Of a DNA stretch of 56,986 bases, positions 8,892 through 18,436 are shown one piece after another. Numbering within the stretch: position 1 is the first letter of the stretch; each line of letters starts with the position of its first letter. Where the stretch lies: positions 1 through 56,986 of the forward strand of contig NZ_JALAHI010000048.1 of the NCBI RefSeq assembly GCF_022711995.1, read 5' to 3'. The notes under the pieces were generated by a model. The model was not told the origin of the DNA. It made no database searches and saw only the letters and a program-made list of their open reading frames with translations. Source of the stretch: Enterococcus sp. GTDB taxonomy: Bacteria; Bacillota; Bacilli; Lactobacillales; Enterococcaceae. The translations under genes were made by a program, and so were the position numbers.

Positions 8892-9425
8892 CTATTTCTG
8901 AGACAACTGCTTGTAGCGATCATACCAAATGTCCACATACCCCTCAGAAAATGGTCCTTTGCCATTATTGATCCAATCTACTAAAATTTTGACATTTTCT
9001 TTTAAAATAAAATCAATGTCCTGCGGATAGTGCATGATCTTACTATGAAGCTCATATTCATCCACGTCTAGTAAACGTTTCTCACCATCAGGAAATACTT
9101 TGATATCAAGGTCATAGTCGATATACTTCAATGCCTCTTCATCAAGCAAATACGGTGAAGCGAGATTACAATAATAGGAAACCCCCTTTTCTCGGATCAT
9201 TGCGATTACATTAAACCAGTATTTTTTATGAAAATATACAATAGCTGGTTCACGGGTAACCCAGCGTCTTCCATCCGATTCAGTCACCAATGTATGATCA
9301 TTGACGCCAATCATTGAGAATTCGCTTGTCTTTAAGACCATAGTATCCCGCCACGTTCGATGCAAATTGCCGTCATGTTTGTAGCTTTGGATGCTGACAA
9401 ACTCTCCTTCTTTTGGAACTCGCAT
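8892..9425 (-). CDS. DUF402 nucleoside tri-/diphosphatase (Ntdp family)
   Basis: This 177-residue protein is of the DUF402 family. Its staphylococcal relatives hydrolyse nucleoside tri- and diphosphates. The sequence shows the usual start [19 protein letters not shown], the HRTWRDT motif, [21 protein letters not shown], and the acidic metal-site region [14 protein letters not shown] near residues 100-115. Length matches the family. It is a single gene between mutY and a bidirectional terminator. Start 9425 is preceded by AGGGAAGGG. Confidence 0.85.
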   Translation of the reverse strand: MRVPKEGEFVSIQSYKHDGNLHRTWRDTMVLKTSEFSMIGVNDHTLVTESDGRRWVTREPAIVYFHKKYWFNVIAMIREKGVSYYCNLASPYLLDEEALKYIDYDLDIKVFPDGEKRLLDVDEYELHSKIMHYPQDIDFILKENVKILVDWINNGKGPFSEGYVDIWYDRYKQLSQK

Positions 9426-9518
9426 AGCAACCCTTCCCTCAGCAAGAAAACTTGCGTTTTGTTTGGGTGTTCATTACACCGATATCGTAAATATTATAGC
9501 AATAAAAGAACCCTTTGC

Positions 9519-10664
9519 CTAGAAATGTTTATCGACTTTATGATTTTTCTTCAATTGTTCGACTAATTTTAACTGTGGTTTTGGAAAGACGTACTGATCA
9601 AATTCCTCTGACGTAGCCCATTGACTGTGTTCTACCGAGAATTCTGCCCGTTTACGACCATAAAAAAGCAATACATGCCATTTTAAATGACTAAAGATAT
9701 GGGTGATCTCTCCGAGGTGCCTTTTTTGCCAAACGACGGGAAATTCAGAGAAAATCGGAGCTGGTTCTTCTGCAACAGCATCCAATGTTAACTGTTGATC
9801 CTGCCAATAAGCCAATAATTGCGTATAGGTTGCCTGATCCACTTCCAAAAGCGGAAAATGCCACATTTTAGCTAACAATCCAGTTTCTGGACGCTGCACC
9901 AATAAAAAGCGCCCATCGTCTTCAATCGCACCAGCAATGTAATACACGTCTTTTGGTTTCGCTTTTTTTGATTTTACAGGAAAATCGGTCTGTGTTCCTT
10001 GCTGATAGGCTAAACAATAGGCTTGCAGTGGACACTCCTCGCACAATGGCGAAGTGGGGGTACAGATACTCGAGCCAAGATCCATCAAAGCTTGATTGAA
10101 TTCTCCTGGCTCATCATGAGAAATAATTGTACGCATCGCTTCATCGAAGACACCACGAGAACTCGCTTTAGCTATATCTGCCTCAATACAAAACAAGCGA
10201 CTAACTACACGCATCACATTACCATCGATTGCAGGTTCCGGTAACCCAAAAGCGATACTGCCGATCGCCCCGGCGGTGTAAGGACCAATTCCCTTCAAGG
10301 AACGAATATCAGCGATGGCCTGCGGCATCTTTCCATCAAATTCAGCCATGATTTGTTGAGCGGCAGCTTTTAAATTGCGGGCACGAGAGTAATAACCTAA
10401 TCCTTCCCATGCCTTCAAAAGTTTTTGTTCTTCGGCATCAGCTAAATCTTTGATGGTCGGAAATTGTTCCATAAAGCGGTAATAATAGCCAATGACAGTG
10501 TCCACTCTTGTTTGCTGCAGCATGATTTCTGAGATCCAGATTGCATAAGGATCATTGGTTGCTCGCCAAGGGAGATTCCTTTTTTCATCGTGGTACCAGT
10601 TCAAAAACTTGTCTTGGAAGGAACGAATGTCCTCTTCTGACCACTTTTCCCACTGTTTATTCAT
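9519..10664 (-). CDS. mutY: Adenine DNA glycosylase MutY
   Basis: This enzyme of about 381 residues removes adenine mispaired with guanine or 8-oxoguanine. It has the HhH-GPD domain (LKGIGPYTAGAIGSIAFG, then the catalytic aspartate in AIDGNVMRV), the 4Fe-4S loop C-x6-C-x2-C-x5-C (CTPTSPLCEECPLQAYC) and a C-terminal NUDIX-like domain that reads 8-oxoG. The frame opens at 10679, but GAGG lies 9 bases before the ATG at 10664, which overlaps the end of recX by 8 bases. The two genes are probably co-translated. Confidence 0.94.
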   Translation of the reverse strand: MNKQWEKWSEEDIRSFQDKFLNWYHDEKRNLPWRATNDPYAIWISEIMLQQTRVDTVIGYYYRFMEQFPTIKDLADAEEQKLLKAWEGLGYYSRARNLKAAAQQIMAEFDGKMPQAIADIRSLKGIGPYTAGAIGSIAFGLPEPAIDGNVMRVVSRLFCIEADIAKASSRGVFDEAMRTIISHDEPGEFNQALMDLGSSICTPTSPLCEECPLQAYCLAYQQGTQTDFPVKSKKAKPKDVYYIAGAIEDDGRFLLVQRPETGLLAKMWHFPLLEVDQATYTQLLAYWQDQQLTLDAVAEEPAPIFSEFPVVWQKRHLGEITHIFSHLKWHVLLFYGRKRAEFSVEHSQWATSEEFDQYVFPKPQLKLVEQLKKNHKVDKHF

Positions 10665-11451
10665 CCATAACTTCCTCATCTAAAAATTGTTGGATCGCAT
10701 CGATAGCGAAGCCTTTTTGGTAAAGACCTTGTTTGATTTTCATTTTTCTTTTATTCAAAGGCAACCGCTGATGTCTTCGTAACAGCCGTTGACTTTCCTT
10801 TTGCAGTGCGGCATTTTCTTCTTCGTCGTCTCTATCTGTCGGCAGTTCATCTAAAATTAATTGGATAACTGGCTGTCTAAACCCTTTTTGCATCAGATGC
10901 AATGATAATTTCTGCATCATCTCTTTGTGGCTTTTCCCTTGAAAACGACGCAGCGCTTTTTCGGCCGTATGATAGCCAACATCAAATTGCTGTTCTTGTG
11001 TATACAGCGGCATCACTTCTTGAATCACTTCTTCGGAGAGCCCTTTTTGTTTCAATTGCTGACTAATGACAGACGGTCCTTTATCTCCTAAACGGATTTG
11101 CGTTCGCAAATAGCTTTCTCCATAGGATCGGTCATCAAGCAAGTTCAGTTCTTTGAGTCGCGCCACTACTAAATGACGATCCTCTAAACTGATTTCTTTG
11201 TCTTTGAGATAGGTACGAACTTCTTTTTCGGAACGCAGTTGATAACTAATATAATTCATCGCTTGCTGTAATCCGACATCAAAACCGGAACTTTTCTTGA
11301 TTTCAGCCAATTCTTCTGGCGTTATTTCTTTCCCTTTTAAAAGGCGGAAACGAACCAGAAGATCCTCAGAGACTCGCAAGGATTCGCCATTGGAACAGTC
11401 TACTTCATAAAAGGGACCTTTTCCCTTACTGATACGAGTGATCGTTATCAT
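10657..11451 (-). CDS. recX: Regulatory protein RecX
   Basis: This protein of about 264 residues is the long Firmicute form of RecX, which binds RecA filaments and limits recombination. It shows helical-repeat motifs such as QLRSEKEVRTYLKDKEI, LDDRSYGESYLRTQIRLGDKGP and ALRRFQGKSHKEMMQKLSLHLMQKGF. The frame begins at a GTG (11460), but GAGGTG is ideally placed before the ATG at 11451 (MITITRISKGKG). It is the first gene of the recX-mutY pair. Confidence 0.9.
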   Translation of the reverse strand: MITITRISKGKGPFYEVDCSNGESLRVSEDLLVRFRLLKGKEITPEELAEIKKSSGFDVGLQQAMNYISYQLRSEKEVRTYLKDKEISLEDRHLVVARLKELNLLDDRSYGESYLRTQIRLGDKGPSVISQQLKQKGLSEEVIQEVMPLYTQEQQFDVGYHTAEKALRRFQGKSHKEMMQKLSLHLMQKGFRQPVIQLILDELPTDRDDEEENAALQKESQRLLRRHQRLPLNKRKMKIKQGLYQKGFAIDAIQQFLDEEVMDE

Positions 11452-11527
11452 TTTCTTCACCTCACGAACATATATTCTAGTTTATCACATAAAAGAGGAA
11501 ATTCCTTCAAAAGAGCTATAAAAAGTA

Positions 11528-11536
11528 TGGTAAAAT
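11528..11536 (+). promoter_or_regulatory. Extended -10 promoter of the rRNA methyltransferase gene
   Basis: TGGTAAAAT (TAAAAT at 11531-11536) lies 30 bases before the start codon. The -35 is weak. Confidence 0.5.
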
Positions 11537-11566
11537 AGGGAGACAATTTATCAATAAGGAGCAATC

Positions 11567-12943
11567 ATGGCAAACGTACAACTTAAAAACGGTCAAAAGC
11601 TACAACTGACGATCAAACGCTTAGGAATCAATGGAGAAGGAATCGGTTATTATAAAAAATTGATCGTCTTCGTTCCACGAGTCCTTCCCGGAGAACAAGT
11701 GATTGCAGAAGTGACCAAAGCAACTCCAAGATTTGCGGAAGCAAAAATGACCAAAATTATCAAAAAAAGCAGTGACCGCATTACCCCTCCCTGTAAATTT
11801 TACGATCGTTGCGGAGGCTGTCAACTACAGCATCTTGTATACGACAAGCAACTTGACTTTAAAAAAGACTTGCTCAAACAAGCATTAATCAAATTCAAGC
11901 CTAAAGGTTATCAGAATTATGTCTTAAAAGAGACGATCGGTATGAAAGAACCATGGCACTATCGCAACAAAGCGCAGTTTCAGCTTCGGTATGACGCCAA
12001 AGCAAAACGGATCGAAGCCGGGCTTTACGAAATGGACTCTCATCGTTTAGTGGCCATCGATGATTGCCTCGTTCAAGAAAAAGCCACCCAAGATGTGATC
12101 AATGGCCTGGTACAGTTGCTGAACAAATACCAGATCCCAATCTATGATGAAAGAAAAAACAGCGGGATTCTAAGGACTTTAATGGTTCGTGTGGGTAGAG
12201 CCACCGGGGAGGTCCAAGTGGTTTTCATTACGAATTCCATTAAACTGCCACAGAAAAATGCGTTGATTCGAGAAATCAATCAACGGATGCCCCAAGTGGT
12301 GTCCATCATGCAAAATGTCCAAAATAAAAAGACCTCGGTGATTATGGGAGATGAAACCCTTCATCTCTGGGGGAAAGAAGCGATCGAAGAACGGTTACAG
12401 GAATTGACATTTGATCTTTCTCCTCGCGCCTTCTTCCAACTGAACCCGCAACAAACAAGCGTCCTCTATGACGAAGCCATCAAAGCATTGGCTTTGTCAA
12501 AAAATGAAACTGTGGTTGATGCCTATTGTGGTGTTGGAACGATTGGTCTTAGTCTTGCAAAACATGCCAAAGAAGTCCGCGGGATGGATATCATTCCCCA
12601 AGCTATCGAGAATGCCAAAGAAAATGCCCGCCGAATCCAAGCAGACAATACCCATTATGAAACAGGAACTGCTGAAGAGTTACTTCCTAAGTGGTTTGCA
12701 GCTGGGTTTAGACCAGATGGTATTGTCGTTGATCCTCCTCGAACTGGATTAGACGATCACTTGCTGCAAGCATTGGTTGCTCAGCCACCCAAGAAAATGG
12801 TTTATATCTCCTGTAATGTTTCAACGTTGGCTCGAGACTTGGTCAAACTGGCTTCCGTCTTCAAAGTTGAGTATTTGCAGTCTGTCGATATGTTTCCACA
12901 AACTGCTCGTTGTGAAGTCGTCGTTAAATTAACGCGTATATAA
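11567..12943 (+). CDS. rlmCD: 23S rRNA (uracil-5-)-methyltransferase, RlmCD/RumA type
   Basis: This 458-residue SAM-dependent enzyme makes 5-methyluridine in 23S rRNA. It has an N-terminal TRAM domain (about residues 5-60), an iron-sulfur cysteine cluster starting CKFYDRCGGCQLQH, a SAM site VVDAYCGVGTIGLSLA, and the catalytic cysteine in YISCNVSTLARD, followed by the C-terminal base QTARCEVVVKL. In Bacillus one such enzyme (YefA) handles both U747 and U1939; which sites are used here cannot be read from sequence. AAGGAG precedes the ATG. Confidence 0.9.
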   Translation: MANVQLKNGQKLQLTIKRLGINGEGIGYYKKLIVFVPRVLPGEQVIAEVTKATPRFAEAKMTKIIKKSSDRITPPCKFYDRCGGCQLQHLVYDKQLDFKKDLLKQALIKFKPKGYQNYVLKETIGMKEPWHYRNKAQFQLRYDAKAKRIEAGLYEMDSHRLVAIDDCLVQEKATQDVINGLVQLLNKYQIPIYDERKNSGILRTLMVRVGRATGEVQVVFITNSIKLPQKNALIREINQRMPQVVSIMQNVQNKKTSVIMGDETLHLWGKEAIEERLQELTFDLSPRAFFQLNPQQTSVLYDEAIKALALSKNETVVDAYCGVGTIGLSLAKHAKEVRGMDIIPQAIENAKENARRIQADNTHYETGTAEELLPKWFAAGFRPDGIVVDPPRTGLDDHLLQALVAQPPKKMVYISCNVSTLARDLVKLASVFKVEYLQSVDMFPQTARCEVVVKLTRI

Positions 12944-12947
12944 AAAA

Positions 12948-12995
12948 TAGCCCTAACAGGCTTCGTTTGCTCGAAGAGGTCTGTTAGGGTATTTT
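12948..12995. terminator. Bidirectional terminator between rlmCD and glyS
   Basis: CCCTAACAG (12951-12959) pairs with CTGTTAGGG (12981-12989), with a smaller inner stem CTTCG/CGAAG. T runs follow on both strands, so it serves convergent genes. Confidence 0.9.
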
Positions 12996-13017
12996 TAGGA
13001 TTACTTGTTTCCGAATA

Positions 13018-15090
13018 CTATTTAGTGATCAATGCATCGAGACTAGCTACCGCCAAACTCATTTTGGCGATCTTGTCCAATAACGCAAATCGATTGCGAC
13101 GTATTGCCTCGTCATCTACCATGACCATTGTCTGATCAAAATAGGCTTCGATCAATGGTTTCAGTGACACTAAACTTTGGTAGTTTTCTTCCATCGTTTG
13201 TTGTGAAAACTTATCTTCAATGGCGATCACAGCCTCATAAAGGGCTTTTTCCGACTCGTTTTCAAACAACTCAGGATTGATTTGTTGGTGTTCAAGATCT
13301 GCTTTTTTCGCAAGATTAATGACCCGTGTCAAAGCTTCCATTGATGGTTTGAAATCAGAATCATTCAAATGGGCTCTTAGCATTTCAGCAGCTTCAAATA
13401 AAAGACTGATATCGCCTTGGCGCGAGTTGATCACCGCTTCGATCACATCGTGACGAATGTTTTTTGTTGCTAAAAATTGACGAAGACGTCCATCAACAAA
13501 ATCCATGACCTGCTCTTGTCCATCACTTAACTCAATACCATAGATTGCTGGATGTTCATTGATTGCTGCACGAATTTTTTCTTGCAAGTGAGCAAATGGG
13601 AAGTACCAGCGTTTCTCCGTGATGATGCGGATGATACCATATGTTTGCCGGCGCAATGCGTAAGGATCATTTGATCCGCTTGGAATCATACCAACTGCAA
13701 AGAAAGCCATTAAACTGTCCAATTTATCAGCGATGGCCAAAACCGCACCAATGGTTGATTCCGGTAAAGCACCTTCTGCAGAAATCGGCATATAATGTTC
13801 ACGAATGGCTTGAGCAACTTGTGGTGTTTCTCCCTGTAAGAGGGCATATTTTTCTCCCATCACACCTTGAAGTTCCGGAAACTCGCCAACCATATTTGTG
13901 ACCAAATCAAATTTGTAGATTTCTGAAGCACGTTTCAGTTCTGTTTTTTCAGCTTCTGATAATCCGACAGTTTCGCCAATGATTTGGGCAATCGTTGCCA
14001 CACGCTGCATTTTTTCATATAAGCTGCCGATTTTTTCGTGGAAAGTCACTTGCTTCAACTTTTCTACACATTGTTCGATGGTTAGCTTTTTATCTTCATT
14101 GTAAAAGAATTCAGCGTCTTCCAGACGTGCCGTCAATACTTTTTGATTCCCTTTGACAACATTATCGATTTTTACCCGATCGCCGTTTCTAGCTGAAATG
14201 AAATGAGGTAACAAAACGCCTTCCGGTGTACGCACATCAAAATAGCGCTGATGTTCCTTCATTGAAGTGACTAAAACTTCTTCAGGAACTGAAAGATATT
14301 TCTCATCAAAGTCACCGACAAAAGCAGTCGGGTATTCTACTAAGTTGTTGACTTCTTCTAAAAGGTCTTCATCAAGATCGATCCGCCAGTTGTTTTCTTT
14401 CGCAATGGTCTCAATCTGATCCACGATCAATTGGCGTCGTCTAGAAGGATCAGCAATGACAAATTGAGCATCCATTTGACTCAAATAGTCATCCGCCGTT
14501 TCAAAAGTAACTTCTTCGCCAAGGAAACGATGTCCCCGAGATTTCCGATCTGTTTTCACGTCTAGAATTGTAAATGGGACGACTTCAGCGCCAAACAATG
14601 CTACGATCCAGTGGATAGGTCGGATATATTCAAAGTCATAGTCTGCCCAATGCATCGTAACTGGGAAAGTCAGACTTGTAATGACTTCTTTTAAGCCGGT
14701 TAACACGTCAAGTGCTGGTTTACCTTGAGTATGTTTTGTAACATAAACATATTCTACGCCATTTAATTCTTTAAATGTGATCGCATCTGTGGTCAATCCT
14801 TGTCCTCGAACGAACCCTTGGGCTGCTTTTGTCCAATTGCCATCGGCATCCAACGCAATTTTCTTGGCAGGTCCTTTGACTTCTTCTTGAGAATCAGCTT
14901 GCTTTTCCGGAATCCCAGTCACATAGACAGCTAAACGTCGAGGCGTGGAATAAGCTTCGATCGAAGTAAATTGCAATGCATGATCCGTCAAAAACTCCGC
15001 CGTTTTTTGTTGCAGCTGTTTCATACTTGGCGTGACAACATGTGCGGGCATTTCCTCTAAACCGATTTCTAATAATAGGTTTTGTGCCAT
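13018..15090 (-). CDS. glyS: Glycyl-tRNA synthetase beta subunit
   Basis: The 690-residue beta subunit of the bacterial alpha2-beta2 enzyme carries the tRNA-binding part. It starts [19 protein letters not shown] and contains the HD-like region and the C-terminal anticodon-binding-like (DALR) region expected for its length. The frame continues upstream to 15108, but GGGAGGG lies just before the ATG at 15090. That ribosome site is inside the end of glyQ, whose stop lies one base before this start, so the subunits are translationally coupled. Confidence 0.96.
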   Translation of the reverse strand: MAQNLLLEIGLEEMPAHVVTPSMKQLQQKTAEFLTDHALQFTSIEAYSTPRRLAVYVTGIPEKQADSQEEVKGPAKKIALDADGNWTKAAQGFVRGQGLTTDAITFKELNGVEYVYVTKHTQGKPALDVLTGLKEVITSLTFPVTMHWADYDFEYIRPIHWIVALFGAEVVPFTILDVKTDRKSRGHRFLGEEVTFETADDYLSQMDAQFVIADPSRRRQLIVDQIETIAKENNWRIDLDEDLLEEVNNLVEYPTAFVGDFDEKYLSVPEEVLVTSMKEHQRYFDVRTPEGVLLPHFISARNGDRVKIDNVVKGNQKVLTARLEDAEFFYNEDKKLTIEQCVEKLKQVTFHEKIGSLYEKMQRVATIAQIIGETVGLSEAEKTELKRASEIYKFDLVTNMVGEFPELQGVMGEKYALLQGETPQVAQAIREHYMPISAEGALPESTIGAVLAIADKLDSLMAFFAVGMIPSGSNDPYALRRQTYGIIRIITEKRWYFPFAHLQEKIRAAINEHPAIYGIELSDGQEQVMDFVDGRLRQFLATKNIRHDVIEAVINSRQGDISLLFEAAEMLRAHLNDSDFKPSMEALTRVINLAKKADLEHQQINPELFENESEKALYEAVIAIEDKFSQQTMEENYQSLVSLKPLIEAYFDQTMVMVDDEAIRRNRFALLDKIAKMSLAVASLDALITK

Positions 15091-15091
15091 T

Positions 15092-16003
15092 TTATTTCCC
15101 TCCCGCAATCAATTTTTCCGCTTCTTCTGGCGCTAATAATGGATAACCTAGTTTTTCTCGTTCAGCGACAAATAACTTGGCAACTTGTCTTGCTAAATTA
15201 CGGATACGAGCCAAATATCCAGCACGTTCGGTAACTGAAACAGCACCCCGAGCGTCTAACAGGTTGAAAGTATGGCTGCATTTTAAAATGTAATCATACG
15301 CAGGATGAACGAGGTTTTCATCGATACAGCGTTTTGCTTCTGCTTCGAATCGATCAAAATTGCTTAACAATAACTCTTGATCGCTGACTTCAAAGGAATA
15401 TTTTGAATGTTCAAATTCAGGCTGACGGAAAATCTCACCGTATTTGACCCCTGCCGACCATTCCAAATCATAGACACTTTCAACTTCTTGAATATAAGAA
15501 GCCAAGCGTTCCAAGCCATAAGTGATCTCTGAAGTCACTGGTTTGCAGGCCAATCCTCCCACTTGTTGGAAGTAAGTAAATTGAGTGATCTCCATGCCGT
15601 CTAGCCAAACTTCCCATCCTAGACCGGCACAACCCATTGAAGGATTTTCCCAGTTATCTTCGACAAAACGAATATCATGTTCCAAAGGATCGATTCCCAA
15701 CAAACGCAAACTTTCAAGGTATAATTCTTGGATATTTTCAGGAGAAGGTTTCATCACCACTTGAAATTGATGGTGTTGATACAAACGGTTAGGGTTTTCG
15801 CCATAACGACCATCCGCTGGACGACGAGAAGGTTCAACATAAGCGGCATTCCAAGGCTCCGGTCCAATCGCACGTAAAAAAGTATACGGACTCATGGTTC
15901 CTGCCCCTTTTTCTGTATCATACGCCTGCATCAGCATACAGCCGTTGTCAGACCAGAACTTTTGTAAAGTCAAGATCATTTCTTGAACGGTTAATTTACT
16001 CAT
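15092..16003 (-). CDS. glyQ: Glycyl-tRNA synthetase alpha subunit
   Basis: The 303-residue catalytic subunit activates glycine. It contains the class II core with [20 protein letters not shown] and [44 protein letters not shown], and the later [10 protein letters not shown]. Start 16003 follows AAAGGAAG. It lies 15 bases after a small unrecognised gene and upstream of glyS. The whole set is behind a T-box leader, which links expression to uncharged tRNA-Gly. Confidence 0.97.
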   Translation of the reverse strand: MSKLTVQEMILTLQKFWSDNGCMLMQAYDTEKGAGTMSPYTFLRAIGPEPWNAAYVEPSRRPADGRYGENPNRLYQHHQFQVVMKPSPENIQELYLESLRLLGIDPLEHDIRFVEDNWENPSMGCAGLGWEVWLDGMEITQFTYFQQVGGLACKPVTSEITYGLERLASYIQEVESVYDLEWSAGVKYGEIFRQPEFEHSKYSFEVSDQELLLSNFDRFEAEAKRCIDENLVHPAYDYILKCSHTFNLLDARGAVSVTERAGYLARIRNLARQVAKLFVAEREKLGYPLLAPEEAEKLIAGGK

Positions 16004-16018
16004 CTTATTCTTCCTTTC

Positions 16019-16258
16019 TTACAACGCATTGACTACTGGGTAAAACTCAACCACATATCCTGGAATCAATTTGACTTCCACAATACAATCATCCGTTAAA
16101 ACATCTGACAAATCATACAGCATTTGTTCTGGTGTGGTGGTTAATTCTTTGAGTACTTGATCATCTTCTTTAACCAAAATCTGCAATGGAATACTTGCTA
16201 AGACTTTTAATTTCTTTTCTTTGAATTCTGATGCAGCGATTGTCATATCAAATGGCAT
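16019..16258 (-). CDS. Small protein of unknown function, first gene of the T-box/glyQS operon
   Basis: I do not recognise this 79-residue protein. It begins MPFDMTIAASEFKEKKLKVL, has no signal peptide or membrane segment, and shows an alternating hydrophobic/charged pattern suggesting a small alpha/beta fold (LPLQ-like strand around residue 24, acidic middle, VEFYPVV at the end). The frame extends upstream to 16324, but AAGGAGGG lies 7 bases before the ATG at 16258. It is located between the T-box leader and glyQ and is therefore induced together with glycyl-tRNA synthetase. Confidence 0.75.
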   Translation of the reverse strand: MPFDMTIAASEFKEKKLKVLASIPLQILVKEDDQVLKELTTTPEQMLYDLSDVLTDDCIVEVKLIPGYVVEFYPVVNAL

Positions 16259-16423
16259 GACGGTTCCCTCCTTTTCTTGCTCATTGATTCTACCGCAAAA
16301 GGCTGCGATTTCCTTGTGAAACAAAAGAAGATAACCGGAGGCTGATTCAAAGCCTTTGTTTCTCCTCTTTTTTACGAAAATTCTGCCATTGCATTGAGAA
16401 GAATTTCATCCTCGCTTCACAAC

Positions 16424-16625
16424 AAAAATCCCTATACCTATACTTGCGCATAGATATAGGGACGATATTCTCGCGGTTCCACCCTACTTCCGATTACTCG
16501 GCAGCTTCATTGACTTATACTCCCGGATGCCTGCGAAAAAAGGACTCAACTTGGCTTCCACTATCCCAAGTTCGCTGAATGACTCTGGCTTCTTTCTTTT
16601 TTCCGATCAACGTATTTATTTGATT
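16424..16625 (-). promoter_or_regulatory. T-box leader (tRNA-Gly responsive) of the glyQS operon
   Basis: On the minus strand the T-box AGGGTGGAACCGCG (16472-16485) is clear. Upstream are stem I elements: an AG-bulge-like AGCGAAC and the distal-loop motif GGGATAGTGGAAGCC. Downstream is a terminator stem CCCTATACCTAT (16430-16441) with ATAGATATAGGG (16450-16461) and five T residues at 16424-16428. Binding of uncharged tRNA should favour the antiterminator. Glycine specificity is inferred from glyQS; I did not assign the specifier codon with confidence. Confidence 0.93.
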
Positions 16626-16631
16626 ATCCTT

Positions 16632-16661
16632 ATCATAGTAGCTGTATAGGGGCTTTGTCAA
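16632..16661 (-). promoter_or_regulatory. Promoter of the T-box/glyQS operon
   Basis: TTGACA (16656-16661) and TATGAT (16632-16637) on the minus strand are separated by 18 bases. The predicted RNA start is near 16625, at the head of the T-box leader. Confidence 0.8.
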
Positions 16662-16681
16662 TCAAAAAAATACAAAAGCAA

Positions 16682-18436
16682 TCAATTAGGGCCCAAGTCA
16701 GGCTGGTCGTGGAAAATGATCGTATCTGACACTTGACCGTCACTTTCAAAGATCACGACTTCGTTTTCTCCTTCTCGCAGATAAGGAGCCGGTACGTACA
16801 AGCGTTTTTGCGGTCCTTTCTCCCAGAACCGACCGATATTATGCCCATTGATTACTACAAATCCTTTGCCCCAGCCAGGAAGTTCCAAAAATGTATCCCC
16901 AGGCTGGTCAACTCGAAAGTTCACTTTGGAGAAACTAGGTTGACCCATTTGCCAGTTGCCGGAAAAATCGACTCGATCAAGATTATTCATTGGTAAACTG
17001 TAGATCTCCCATTCGCTTTGGAAAGCACCGTTGACGATCACCCCATCCTTGATGCCTTTATATTGATGATTCATATGGACAGAGTAATTGACCCGTCCCA
17101 TATTCTCAACCAAGATCCCTAATTCATTTGATTCCGCTGTCAAGGTGAAGGTTTTCTTCTGTCCGATTTCCTGATCATATTGGATAAATTGCAGCTGATC
17201 ATTGATAAACGTATGGGCACGATCTTGACAATGGATCAGTCGATAATCTTCAATCACACGAGGAGCACCAATCTGCGAACGGTAATAGACATAGCCGGTC
17301 CCTTGGTCTAATTGTTCCATCGTCAAGGGATAATTATTGTTGACTGGTTGACTGATGGCAGCTAATGTCTCAAAAAGAGAAACTCGCTGACTAACTTCCC
17401 AACTACCATAAGCCCGTTTCGTGATTTTTGTAGTCAATGGAAACTCGGGTAGCTCTGCTATTTCACCAATTATTTTTTGAAATGCCTGGTATTTAGGTGT
17501 CACATCGCCCCATTCCGTCAGCAACGCATCATAGTCATAGCTAGTCACATCAGGCGATAATTTCTCATAATAGTTGGCACCATTCATAAAGCCAAAGTTC
17601 GTGCCACCATGGAACATATAAATATTGACGGAGCCAGCTTCTAAGCAGTCCCGCAATTCATTAGCAGCGTCGGTTACCGATGTGGTATGGTGCTTGTCAT
17701 CTCCCCATGCATCAAACCAGCCGATCCAAAATTCCATGACCATTAACGGTTGTTTCTTACCGTGAAATTCTCGCAGCTTCTTAAAATTCTCCTTGATACC
17801 TGAACCACAGTTAATGGTTGGCAACGCGATGTCCTTGATCGAACCGTTCTCTAACATATCCAGCCAAGGACCATCTGACGTAAATAGCGGCACTTCCACC
17901 CCATTTTTACGCATCAATGCAGCAGATTTACGCAAGTAATTCTTATCGTTGGCATAACTGCCATACTCATTTTCCACTTGCATCATCAAGATTGGTCCCC
18001 CTTGAGTGATCTGCAAATCAACTACTTGTGCAAAAAGCTGTTCAAAATAGCGGGCGATTTTTTCCATAAACGGCAGATAGTCAAAACGGATCTTCATGAA
18101 GGGATCTTTTAACAGCCAATAAGGTAGGCCCCCGAATTCCCATTCCGCACAAATATAAGGTGCTGGGCGAAGAATCACATAAAGCCCTACTTCCTGAGCA
18201 AGTTGAATAAAATGCCGCAAATCCAGCTGATCCTGAAAATCAAAGGTTCCTTCTTGCGGTTCATGCATATTCCAGGGCACATACGTTTCGACTGTATTAC
18301 AACCCATCAAACGTAATTTTTCTAAGCGATCCTGCCAATATGCCGGTACGACCCGAAAATAATGAATCGAGCCAGAGATAATTTTCATGGGTTGTTCATC
18401 TAAATAAAATTCATCTTTGATCGCAAAAGAAGTCAT
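16682..18436 (-). CDS. GH35 beta-galactosidase
   Basis: This 584-residue glycoside hydrolase of family 35 has the opening GSIHYFRVVPAYWQDRLEKL, NTVETYVPWNMHEP, the acid/base glutamate in QVENEYGSYA and the nucleophile in MEFWIGWFDAWG. The C-terminal beta domains end with GRFWEKGPQKRLYVPAPYL. There is no signal peptide, so it acts in the cytoplasm. BgaC-type members prefer beta-1,3-linked galactose; the substrate is not proven here. Its ATG overlaps the stop of the GH42 gene by 4 bases. Confidence 0.93.
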   Translation of the reverse strand: MTSFAIKDEFYLDEQPMKIISGSIHYFRVVPAYWQDRLEKLRLMGCNTVETYVPWNMHEPQEGTFDFQDQLDLRHFIQLAQEVGLYVILRPAPYICAEWEFGGLPYWLLKDPFMKIRFDYLPFMEKIARYFEQLFAQVVDLQITQGGPILMMQVENEYGSYANDKNYLRKSAALMRKNGVEVPLFTSDGPWLDMLENGSIKDIALPTINCGSGIKENFKKLREFHGKKQPLMVMEFWIGWFDAWGDDKHHTTSVTDAANELRDCLEAGSVNIYMFHGGTNFGFMNGANYYEKLSPDVTSYDYDALLTEWGDVTPKYQAFQKIIGEIAELPEFPLTTKITKRAYGSWEVSQRVSLFETLAAISQPVNNNYPLTMEQLDQGTGYVYYRSQIGAPRVIEDYRLIHCQDRAHTFINDQLQFIQYDQEIGQKKTFTLTAESNELGILVENMGRVNYSVHMNHQYKGIKDGVIVNGAFQSEWEIYSLPMNNLDRVDFSGNWQMGQPSFSKVNFRVDQPGDTFLELPGWGKGFVVINGHNIGRFWEKGPQKRLYVPAPYLREGENEVVIFESDGQVSDTIIFHDQPDLGPN

